Source of the DNA: Bacillota bacterium
GTDB taxonomy: Bacteria > Bacillota > Bacilli > Paenibacillales > NBRC-103111
Direction: 5' to 3'
NCBI GenBank assembly: GCA_023388055.1
Contig: JAEWGW010000035.1
Coordinates: 1-25,765, forward strand
DNA: 25,765 bases
The position numbers and the translations under genes are program-made. Positions 1-5,961 of the stretch are shown here, one piece after another (position 1 is the stretch's first letter; every line of letters begins with the position of its first letter). Under the pieces are notes generated by a model. It saw nothing but the letters and a program-made list of their open reading frames with translations. It searched no databases and had not been told where the DNA came from.

Positions 1-126
1 GGGACGTAAAGGTGATGGGGAGCCCGGTGTCAAAGTGCTCTGGAGAGGCATTCAAGCCTTCCGCACAATCTTTGACAACTACAGATATCTACTGTAATTC
101 ATTCCCAGTGATGTGGGTAAAGCTTA
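1..126 (+). mobile_element. Right end of an IS4-type insertion sequence (partial)
   Basis: The window opens inside a transposase-like reading frame that stops at 97. Bases 110-121 (GATGTGGGTAAA) resemble the GATGTGTATAAG end seen in Tn5/IS50-like IS4 members. The first five bases of the neighbouring dispersed-repeat unit (122-126) do not fit that repeat, whereas bases from 127 onward do. I therefore place the IS boundary near 126. Both the family and the exact end are inferred, because only one end is visible and no target duplication can be checked. Confidence 0.5.
2..97 (+). CDS. IS4-family transposase, C-terminal fragment
   Basis: Reading from base 2 gives 31 codons followed by TAA at 95-97. 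The peptide contains GRKGDGEPGVKVLWRGIQ, which closely matches the tail motif of IS4-type transposases (typically G-R-K-x-D-G-x-P-G, then T/V-L-W-R-G-x-x-x-L). This tail follows the catalytic DDE core, so the core lies outside the window. No start is visible. The family call rests on this short motif and was not confirmed by a search. Confidence 0.6.
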   Translation, partial: GRKGDGEPGVKVLWRGIQAFRTIFDNYRYLL

Positions 127-304
127 GACACAGGATTCGTTATTTAGCTCAAAATGGGACTTCTTGCTGACTAGCGGACTGAGCGGCCCTTATTTGACAC
201 CAAACACCCGGTTTTGACTCCGATAAGGAGAAATAACGGATCGTGAGTCCGCAAGAAATCAAAACGGCCGCCTAATGGCAAAATAGCGGATCCTCAGTCC
301 GGAT
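122..304. repeat. Dispersed four-unit element A (183 bp)
   Basis: Four ~24-bp units lie at 122-145 and 172-195 (forward) and at 231-254 and 281-304 (inverted). Read in one orientation they share a CGGACTGAG-like word followed by a few variable bases and CCGTTATTT or CCCTTATTT. The within-pair pitch is exactly 50 bp and the centre between units 2 and 3 is 35 bp. Unit 1 has lost its first five bases, apparently to the adjacent IS end. The same geometry recurs at 5281, 12498, 12847 and 25398. Function is unknown. Confidence 0.85.
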
Positions 305-560
305 AAAATCCCAGTCGCCCAGAAACCTCAGGTTGTACATCACCTAATGACAGGCAGCTGCAGACTTCGGACCATGAACACTGGAGTGAAACGGATGTTT
401 TGGCTAACCTTCTACCCCCTTATACGAGCGATTCACTTATACACTATGTATGCGGTTTGTCACTTTCATTTATTTGAAGGGTTTACGCACTTATAGGATA
501 ATAAAGGATAGCAGCTTGTTTCCGTTGCGCGGGTATCCTTGCATGGGTATGTACAGAAAG
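305..560. other. Gene-free stretch upstream of the Fur/PerR regulator
   Basis: I see no convincing coding region, RNA gene or strong repeat here. The reading frame that runs in from 450 has no ribosome binding site, and its first 60 codons do not resemble a Fur N-terminus. The real gene starts at 630. Confidence 0.6.
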
Positions 561-589
561 TTGCAGATTCCTTGTAGAAGTTTTATAAT
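561..589 (+). promoter_or_regulatory. Sigma-A-type promoter of the Fur/PerR gene
   Basis: TTGCAG (561-566) and a perfect TATAAT (584-589) are separated by 17 bp, the ideal spacing for a housekeeping promoter. The start codon follows at 630. The -10 box abuts the Fur-family box at 589-603, so a bound repressor would block this promoter. Confidence 0.75.
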
Positions 590-603
590 TAGACTTATTC
601 TAA
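589..603. promoter_or_regulatory. PerR/Fur-type operator upstream of its own regulator
   Basis: TTAGACTTATTCTAA is a 7-1-7 box. By eye it agrees with the B. subtilis Per box (TTATAAT-N-ATTATAA) at 11 of 14 informative positions. It is nested in a larger inverted repeat, AATTAGA-N5-TCTAATT (587-605). The position on the -10 box and start site implies negative autoregulation. Confidence 0.7.
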
Positions 604-629
604 TTAATAAATGCCAGGGGGTCTGTGCC

Positions 630-1022
630 GTGAAACCAAAGGGTCTCTTAACGCCACAGCGAAAAGCCATTCTGGATGTCATATGTGCCTCATCAGACCA
701 TCCCACTGCCGCAGAGATCATGGATCGTCTGCGGGAGAGAGGCTGCCAATTCGCTTACGGAACGGTATACAATACACTCAAATATTTGACTGAAACCGGC
801 CAGATCCAGGAGCTGCGTGTTGGGGAAGCCTGCCGCTACGATGCCCGGACGGAGCACCACCACCATATCCAATGCACCGTATGCGGAAAGGTGGACGAGG
901 TGTTCGCTCCCATTCCCAAGGAATGGGCCGAGGAGGTAGCCAGGGAAACCGGTTATCTCCTGGATCAGGACCAGTTATTGCTGAAAGGAGTGTGCGCCTC
1001 ATGCAGGGCACAAACAAGCTGA
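630..1022 (+). CDS. perR: Fur-family transcriptional regulator, PerR-like
   Basis: A 130-residue metal-dependent repressor. The GTG start at 630 is chosen because AGGGGG (616-621) precedes it by 8 nt and the length matches PerR/Fur. The winged-helix part covers residues 1-70 and includes SSDHPTAAEI and YGTVYNTLKYL. Two CxxC pairs (C82/C85 and C122/C125) form the structural zinc site. Aligned to B. subtilis PerR, the regulatory metal ligands are H24, D71, H77, H79 and E90. The last is Asp104 in PerR but Glu in Fur, so peroxide sensing is uncertain. It overlaps the next gene by 22 nt. Adjacent peroxiredoxin genes and two matching operators support a peroxide or thiol stress role. Alternatives are an iron- or manganese-responsive Fur paralogue; the gene symbol is tentative. 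Confidence 0.85.
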   Translation: MKPKGLLTPQRKAILDVICASSDHPTAAEIMDRLRERGCQFAYGTVYNTLKYLTETGQIQELRVGEACRYDARTEHHHHIQCTVCGKVDEVFAPIPKEWAEEVARETGYLLDQDQLLLKGVCASCRAQTS

Positions 1023-1783
1023 CAGCGGAGGAAAAGGACGAAATCAGACGGTTTCTCCCGCCGGGTGTGGACCCGGAGGAGGCCTATTGCAGCGTGACCA
1101 ACCGGATTGTTATCGTCAGCCCGGTCCCGGGAACGCTTCATGAGCTGGTACGGGAGCTGGCGGCGGCCTGTTACGATGTGATGGTATTCCACCATGCCGA
1201 CTATTCTCTGCTTGTCCAGTTGAAGCCGGATCTCCTGATCCTGGATTTCACCCGGCAGGACCATGCTCCGGCCCTTGAAGGTATTGCCAACCTGGAGCTG
1301 TACGGCACCAGACTGCTGCAGCTGGTTCCCCCGGTTTCCGGAGCATCGCTCAGGCTGGTTTCGGCCGCTTCCTTGGCATGGCCCTCTTCGTTAGGGGGAG
1401 CCTTGTCCGCAATCAAAGCCCAAATGGCGCAAGCGCCGAAAGTGTCCAAAACAGCCCCGCCCCTTCAACAGAACGGTGTTCTTCTATTAAAGGATCTGCT
1501 GCTGGACCTGAACCGGTATATCGTGCAACGCGGCACTCACAGGGTAGAGCTGACCCGGACGGAATTTGACCTGCTGCGGGTTATTCTGGAGGGCTGCGGC
1601 AAGGTGCTGTCCCGCCAGGAGCTGTTGGACCGGGTATGGGGAGAGGGATATTTCGGCGGGAGCAATATTGTGGATGTCCATGTCCGTTCCCTGCGTCAGA
1701 AGCTGGGCGACGACCCCAAGAAGCCCTCCTACGTAGGAACTGTCCGCGGCATTGGCTACCGGGCTGTGGAGGAAACCTTCTAA
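1001..1783 (+). CDS. Response-regulator-like DNA-binding protein with a degenerate receiver
   Basis: The ATG at 1001 follows AAAGGAG (984-990) by 10 nt and lies inside the end of the upstream regulator gene, which suggests translational coupling. The product has 260 residues. Residues ~35-150 resemble a receiver fold. The phospho-acceptor-like Asp is present (D82 in LLILDF), but the usual acidic pair is replaced by Ser-Pro (S40-P41 in IVIVSP), and the conserved Lys after the fifth strand is not seen (LVPPVSGAS). Residues ~165-258 form a clear OmpR/PhoB winged helix (LTRTEFDLL, VLSRQELLDRVWG, VDVHVRSLRQKLG, VRGIGYR). No histidine kinase lies nearby. I infer a phosphorylation-independent regulator working with the PerR-like protein; its targets are unknown. 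Confidence 0.85.
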   Translation: MQGTNKLTAEEKDEIRRFLPPGVDPEEAYCSVTNRIVIVSPVPGTLHELVRELAAACYDVMVFHHADYSLLVQLKPDLLILDFTRQDHAPALEGIANLELYGTRLLQLVPPVSGASLRLVSAASLAWPSSLGGALSAIKAQMAQAPKVSKTAPPLQQNGVLLLKDLLLDLNRYIVQRGTHRVELTRTEFDLLRVILEGCGKVLSRQELLDRVWGEGYFGGSNIVDVHVRSLRQKLGDDPKKPSYVGTVRGIGYRAVEETF

Positions 1784-1845
1784 AATCTGTGTCATCATTT
1801 GTTCACTTTTTCTTCATCAAACCTTCATGCAGATTCCGGATAGGC

Positions 1846-1890
1846 TTGTTAAAATGTATCCATAAGTTATATTTAGTCTAATTATTACTT
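1846..1890 (+). promoter_or_regulatory. Promoter and Fur-family box upstream of the thiol-peroxidase genes
   Basis: TTGTTA (1846-1851) and TATATT (1868-1873) are spaced by 16 bp. Immediately downstream, 1876-1890 holds a box whose core TAATTATTA (1879-1887) fits the TAAT-N-ATTA core of Fur-family operators. An overlapping palindrome, CTAATTA-T-TACTTAG, is also visible. Agreement with the strict Per box is weaker (9 of 14) than for the box at 589. Placement just after the -10 box suggests repression. Confidence 0.6.
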
Positions 1891-1936
1891 AGAAATAAAT
1901 ATTATCTGGCGGATCTTACAAGGAGGCTTGAATCGT

Positions 1937-2860
1937 ATGTATGACGTGATTATCATCGGCGGCGGTCCTGCCGGAGCAACAGCGGCCATCTACACCGCCC
2001 GCGCTAATCTTTCCACTCTGGTGCTGGATAAAGCTCCCGGAGCAGGCGCCCTGGCGCTGACCCACAAAATTGCCAACTATCCCGGTGTAACGGGCGAAAT
2101 AAGCGGGAAGGAGCTTTTGGATACCATTCGGGATCAGGCCAAAAGCTTCGGCGCCACCTTCGAAACCACCTCGATTACCGCCGTGGATCTGGAGGGTGAA
2201 ACCAAAACCATTTTTACAGCCGAGGGTATGTATCAGTCCAAAGCTGTCATTGTAGCCACCGGCTCCAAAGGCCGCAACCGGATGCTTCCCGGTGAGGAAA
2301 AGCTTCTGGGACGCGGTGTAAGCACCTGTGCGACCTGCGATGGAGCTTTTTTCCGGGGCAAGGAGGTAGCGGTGATCGGGGATTCCGAGGAAGCAGTGGA
2401 GGAAGCGATGGCGTTGACCAAATTTGCCTCCAAAATCCACTTCATCGTGCCACGGCCGGACCTTCAGGGTGTGGACGGGTTCCCCGAGCTGGAGAACACC
2501 GTATATATGCCCAAAACCCGCCCCATGGAAATCCTCGGCGAGGGCAAGGTCAGCGGCGTAAAGCTCAAAACCGCCTCCGGCGAAGAGCAACTGCTTGAGG
2601 TGGACGGCGTGTTCGTCTTCTTGTCCGGCAGCAAACCCGGCACCGACTTCCTGTTAGGCCAGGTGCCTCTGGATGAAGCAGGCTTCATGGAGCTGGACGC
2701 CTCGATGCAATCTCCTGTTCCCGGCGTATTCGGAGCCGGCGAGGTCCGCCGCACTCCCGTGAAGCAGGCCGTAGTGGCCGCCGCCGACGGCGCCATTGCC
2801 GCCATGGCTGTGGATAAGTTCATCAACCGCCGTGCCAGTCTGATTCCCCAATACAAATAA
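1937..2860 (+). CDS. Thioredoxin-reductase-like flavoprotein lacking normal NADPH motifs
   Basis: The ATG at 1937 sits 10 nt after AAGGAGG (1920-1926); an upstream in-frame TTG at 1928 is too close to that site. The product has 307 residues, the length of low-molecular-weight thioredoxin reductase. FAD binding is shown by IIIGGGPAGATAA (G8-G13) and the C-terminal GVFGAGEVR. The redox pair is C131-A-T-C134 followed by DG. The usual GGGDSA nucleotide motif reads GDSEEA (148-153), and the HRRxxxR motif that selects the NADPH phosphate is replaced around FIVPRPDLQ (169-177). NADPH use is therefore doubtful; NADH or another donor is possible. The glutaredoxin and peroxiredoxin genes follow closely, as in the C. 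pasteurianum Cp34/Cp9/Cp20 system in which an NADH-dependent homologue reduces AhpC through a glutaredoxin. Confidence 0.85.
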   Translation: MYDVIIIGGGPAGATAAIYTARANLSTLVLDKAPGAGALALTHKIANYPGVTGEISGKELLDTIRDQAKSFGATFETTSITAVDLEGETKTIFTAEGMYQSKAVIVATGSKGRNRMLPGEEKLLGRGVSTCATCDGAFFRGKEVAVIGDSEEAVEEAMALTKFASKIHFIVPRPDLQGVDGFPELENTVYMPKTRPMEILGEGKVSGVKLKTASGEEQLLEVDGVFVFLSGSKPGTDFLLGQVPLDEAGFMELDASMQSPVPGVFGAGEVRRTPVKQAVVAAADGAIAAMAVDKFINRRASLIPQYK

Positions 2861-2881
2861 CCCTATAAGGAGAGATTCGAT

Positions 2882-3121
2882 ATGTCCGCTAAAGCCGTAG
2901 TTTATTCCAGCACCCACTGTACTTTCTGCAAGCAGCTTAAAACTTATCTGAATGAACAAAATGTGGAATTCGAGGAGCGCAATATCGACGAAAGCGAGGT
3001 TTTTGCCAAGGAGCTGCAGGACCTGGGCATGAGCTCCGTGCCTGTAACTGTGATCGGAGAAACTACCATTTTGGGCCTCAACCCGACCCGGATCAAAAAA
3101 GCCCTTGCCGCTTTGGCCTAA
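2882..3121 (+). CDS. Small glutaredoxin/NrdH-like thiol carrier
   Basis: A 79-residue single-domain thioredoxin-fold protein. It has the redox motif C13-T-F-C16, the cis-proline loop SSVPVTVIGE and the end motif LGLNPTRIKKAL typical of glutaredoxin-like NrdH/YruB proteins. The ATG at 2882 follows AAGGAG after 21 nt of intergenic DNA, so it is in one operon with the flavoprotein and the peroxiredoxin. The likely job is to carry electrons from the upstream flavoprotein to the downstream peroxiredoxin. Since Bacillota usually lack glutathione, a direct flavoprotein-to-glutaredoxin route is more plausible than glutathione. A role as electron donor to ribonucleotide reductase cannot be excluded. 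Confidence 0.85.
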   Translation: MSAKAVVYSSTHCTFCKQLKTYLNEQNVEFEERNIDESEVFAKELQDLGMSSVPVTVIGETTILGLNPTRIKKALAALA

Positions 3122-3178
3122 ACTGCCCCCTGTATAAAACAGAAAATCAAAATCAACATTTCGAGGAGGAAATCATTC

Positions 3179-3739
3179 ATGAGTCAAGTTGTAGAAACCG
3201 CCGTAGTGAAAGTGGGCAAACCGGCCCCTTCCTTTAACCTGCTGTCCACCAAAAACCTGGAAACCCTGGAGGAGCGCGTAGCTCTGGAAGACTATAAGGG
3301 TAAATGGCTGGTTGTGTTCTTCTGGCCCTTCGACTTCACCTTCGTTTGTCCGACTGAAATCATCTCCCTGAGCGATGCTTACGAAGAGTTCCTGGATCTG
3401 GACTGCGACATCGTCGGCATCTCCACCGACAGCGTCCACACCCACCGCGCCTGGATCAACACTCCCCGGGACGCCAAGGGCATCGGCGACATCAAGTACC
3501 CGCTGGCTGCGGACTTCACCAAGGTAACCGCCCGCGCTTACGGCGTCTTGGATGAGGAGTTGGGCGCCGCCAACCGCGGTCTGTTCATCATCGATCCGGA
3601 GGGCATCCTGCGCTACCAAGTGGTCACTGACCTGAACGTGGGCCGCAGCGTAGACGAAACTCTGCGTGTGCTCCAGGCTCTGCAAGCCGGCGGACTGTGC
3701 CCGGCCAACTGGAAGCCCGGCGACAAAACCTTGGCTTAA
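3179..3739 (+). CDS. ahpC: Typical 2-Cys peroxiredoxin (AhpC/Prx1 family)
   Basis: A 186-residue cytosolic thiol peroxidase that reduces H2O2, organic hydroperoxides and probably peroxynitrite. The peroxidatic cysteine is C57 within FDFTFVCPTE, and the resolving cysteine is C174 within GGLCPANW. Length and both motifs match the AhpC class. The start at 3179 follows AGGAGGAAA (3163-3171). It is the third gene of the redox operon, 57 bp after the glutaredoxin gene with no obvious separate promoter, and is followed by a strong hairpin terminator. It should be controlled by the Fur-family box at 1876-1890. The symbol is by family; no ahpF is adjacent, so the flavoprotein plus glutaredoxin probably replace AhpF. 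Confidence 0.93.
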   Translation: MSQVVETAVVKVGKPAPSFNLLSTKNLETLEERVALEDYKGKWLVVFFWPFDFTFVCPTEIISLSDAYEEFLDLDCDIVGISTDSVHTHRAWINTPRDAKGIGDIKYPLAADFTKVTARAYGVLDEELGAANRGLFIIDPEGILRYQVVTDLNVGRSVDETLRVLQALQAGGLCPANWKPGDKTLA

Positions 3740-3776
3740 TTCTCGTATACAAACGGCATGTTGATGCCCCTTTTTC

Positions 3777-3814
3777 CACCCGTCCGAGAAAACTCGGGCG
3801 GGTGTTTGGTTTTC
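3777..3814 (+). terminator. Intrinsic terminator after the peroxiredoxin gene
   Basis: CACCCGTCCGAG (3777-3788) pairs with CTCGGGCGGGTG (3793-3804) in a 12-bp stem with one G-T pair and an AAAA loop. A broken T run follows (TTTGGTTTT). The preceding CCCTTTTTCC would give a weak A/T feature for the other strand. It separates the redox operon from the GH3 lipoprotein gene. Confidence 0.75.
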
Positions 3815-3896
3815 GGGTAAAGAAATAAGAGGTATCTCCCTGCAGCTGCCGGGGGATAGTGGGTAATAGGAACAAACCTTGAAGGAGGAAATTGCC

Positions 3897-5231
3897 ATGC
3901 AGAACCGAAAGAGCAACCGGACACTCCCGTTGGCGCTGGCTGCCTGTTTTCTGCTGCCGGTGCTGGTCACAGGCTGCGGCAAGGATAAGGCCGGCCCCTC
4001 CCCTGTCGCTCCGCCTCCTATTGCCACCGCTTCCATGTCCGCCGTAACGCCTGGCCCCTCGGCTTCGTCTGTGATACGGGCAACCCCATCCCCAGTCAAA
4101 CCGGGGACTCCGGCTGCTCCTGCAAATAGCTCAAGCAGCGCCGCCCTTCAAGACAGGCTGAAGAGCATGACCCCCGAGGAGAAGCTGGGGCAGCTCTTAA
4201 TTGCCGGGCTGGACGGCACGGAGGCCGGAGAGGAGGCCCAGCATTTAGTGACGCATACCCATGTGGGCGGCTTCATTCTGTATAAACCCAACATGACGGA
4301 TGCGGGGCAAACGGTCACCCTGTTGAACCGGCTGAAGGAATTTAACCGCCCCTCCGGAATTCCGCTGCTGCTCAGTGTGGATCAAGAAGGCGGGAAGGTA
4401 AGCCGGCTGCCCGTCGATATCGAGCTGCCTGCCAACCGGGACCTTGCTGCCGGAGGCACGCCGGACCGGGCTAGAGCGCTGGCCAAGGCCGTGGGGCAGG
4501 AGCTTAAGGCCTTCGGCTTTAATCTGAACTATGCCCCGGTGCTGGATATTAACAGCAATCCTGCCAACCCGGTGATCGGCCCCCGCTCCTATGGCTCCGA
4601 CGCCAAAATCGTCAAGCTTTACGGACTGGCGGCCATGCAGGGCCTGCGGGACGGCGGAGTGATTCCCGTGGTCAAGCATTTCCCCGGGCATGGGGATACT
4701 TCCACCGATTCCCACCTGGAACTGCCGGTGGTGAACAAGTCTCTGGCGGAGCTGGAGAAGCTGGAGCTGCAGCCTTTCCGGGCCGCCGCGGAAGCCGGGG
4801 CAGACGCCATCATGGCGGCGCATATTCTGCTGCCCCGGCTGGATCCGGATTATCCGGCCACCTTATCGCCGGCTATAATTACCGGGCTGCTCCGGGAGAA
4901 AATCGGCTACAGCGGCGTTGTCATTACCGATGACATGACCATGGGCGCCATCGCCAAGCATTATCCCTTAAAGGACGCCGCCGTCCGGGCTGTATTGGCG
5001 GGCTGCGACCTGGTTTTGGTCGCCCACGGCTACAGCCAGGTCCAGGAGGCGGCGCAGGGTCTTAAGGAGGCGTTGGCCGACGGCAGGCTGACCTGGGCCC
5101 GGGTAGACGAAAGCGTCGCGCGGGTGCTGGCCTTGAAGGCCTCGCATCAGCTGGCGGACACGCCTGTTGCCGCGTCCCCGGACATCGGGGCGCTGCGTGC
5201 CGCCGTGAAGCAGGCGCTGGCCGTGCAATAA
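3897..5231 (+). CDS. GH3 beta-N-acetylhexosaminidase-like lipoprotein
   Basis: The ATG at 3897 follows GAAGGAGG (3881-3888) by 8 nt and yields 444 residues. The N-terminus is a lipoprotein signal peptide: RK near the start, a hydrophobic stretch, then lipobox LVTGC with C27. Next comes a Pro/Ser/Ala/Thr-rich linker to about residue 80, then one GH3 barrel. The NagZ signature KHFPGHGDTSTDSH begins at K260 and holds the catalytic His loop; TDDMTMGA (D345) carries the expected nucleophilic Asp. The family removes terminal N-acetylglucosamine from muropeptides in cell-wall turnover. The protein is predicted to sit on the outer membrane face. It lacks the long second domain of B. subtilis NagZ. 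Other GH3 specificities are possible. Confidence 0.88.
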   Translation: MQNRKSNRTLPLALAACFLLPVLVTGCGKDKAGPSPVAPPPIATASMSAVTPGPSASSVIRATPSPVKPGTPAAPANSSSSAALQDRLKSMTPEEKLGQLLIAGLDGTEAGEEAQHLVTHTHVGGFILYKPNMTDAGQTVTLLNRLKEFNRPSGIPLLLSVDQEGGKVSRLPVDIELPANRDLAAGGTPDRARALAKAVGQELKAFGFNLNYAPVLDINSNPANPVIGPRSYGSDAKIVKLYGLAAMQGLRDGGVIPVVKHFPGHGDTSTDSHLELPVVNKSLAELEKLELQPFRAAAEAGADAIMAAHILLPRLDPDYPATLSPAIITGLLREKIGYSGVVITDDMTMGAIAKHYPLKDAAVRAVLAGCDLVLVAHGYSQVQEAAQGLKEALADGRLTWARVDESVARVLALKASHQLADTPVAASPDIGALRAAVKQALAVQ

Positions 5232-5280
5232 GCCGCTGCCGCGGCGTCTCGTCGGTCGAGTCGCGTCAGGTCGCCAATGC

Positions 5281-5463
5281 TAACGAATCTGACAAGGCTT
5301 ATTTTCGCCAAAATAGCCGGTTTGAGAATGTAACGAATATGAGCCACCTTATTTCCTGCTCGCGGGGCTGCTTTCAGCTTGTTTCTGTGAAATAAGCTTC
5401 TACAGATTCGTTAGAACCGTGGCAGGAGCCGAATTGGTCAAATAACGCCGCTGAGATTCGTTA
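5281..5463. repeat. Dispersed four-unit element B (183 bp)
   Basis: Units lie at 5281-5304 and 5331-5354 (forward) and at 5390-5413 and 5440-5463 (inverted). In one orientation each begins TAACGAATCTGAG (or a close variant), has a few variable bases and ends in CTTATTT or CGTTATTT. Pitch is 50 bp and centre 35 bp. The element lies between two converging genes, after the GH3 gene and before the terminator at 5526-5558. Some units are themselves near-palindromic at their ends (TAACG and CGTTA). Confidence 0.9.
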
Positions 5464-5525
5464 GAGGTTTGGTTGCCGGGGTTTGGTTGCCGGGACATAT
5501 TGCCGGAAGCTCGCGTGCTTCAACA

Positions 5526-5558
5526 GAAAAAACCGCCGGGACCATGATCCGGCGGTTT
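5526..5558 (-). terminator. Intrinsic terminator of the small minus-strand gene
   Basis: AAACCGCCGG (5530-5539) and CCGGCGGTTT (5549-5558) form a perfect 10-bp stem around a 9-nt loop. On the minus strand it is followed by a T run (complement of 5527-5532). It lies 24 bp downstream of the stop of the gene at 5582-5848. Confidence 0.85.
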
Positions 5559-5581
5559 ACTTTGGATGAGGCAATATTGGT

Positions 5582-5848
5582 TTATTGCAGCAAAAACGGG
5601 TCTGCATGTACCTCAAAGCCGTGCTGCTCCAGCAGATAACCCAGATAGCGGTTTTCCTTCTTGTAATTCCAATCCGCCGTAAACAGCACCTTGCTGGCAA
5701 ATGTGTATCTGGCGATCAGCACACCGGATACGTGCAGCTCAAAGCTCTCCGGATGATGACTCAAGGCGTATTCCCCCTGAATATAATCCGTGTTCGGCTC
5801 CCGCTTCTCCAATGCGGTGAGCAGAATGCTCCTGATCTCGTTTTTCAT
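5582..5848 (-). CDS. Small conserved-looking protein of unknown function
   Basis: An 88-residue soluble protein that I do not recognise. The ATG at 5848 is preferred because GGAGGG lies 10 nt upstream; an in-frame GTG at 5857 would sit right against that site. The product has no signal peptide, membrane segment or cysteine. It mixes an N-terminal helix (MKNEIRSILLTALEKRE) with strand-like stretches (SFELHVSGVLIARYTF, KVLFTADWNYKKE) and a final acidic/aromatic tail. A good terminator follows its stop, which supports it as a real, singly transcribed gene. No function is proposed. Confidence 0.7.
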   Translation of the reverse strand: MKNEIRSILLTALEKREPNTDYIQGEYALSHHPESFELHVSGVLIARYTFASKVLFTADWNYKKENRYLGYLLEQHGFEVHADPFLLQ

Positions 5849-5961
5849 AGGAATCACACCCTCCGGGGATAATCCGGTGCACGCCTGTCTTCAGGCTCGC
5901 TTGATAACCGGTTATCAGAATTGTTCGACAACGGAGGGGCATTCCCTTTCGTCATTCATGT

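Noticed and set aside
450..629. Longer N-terminus for the Fur-family gene starting near 450.
   Set aside because: This part covers the promoter and operator, shows no Fur similarity, and a GTG with a good ribosome site lies at 630.
3173..4099. Minus-strand open frame of 308 codons.
   Set aside because: It is antisense to the peroxiredoxin gene and the start of the GH3 lipoprotein gene and crosses a terminator.
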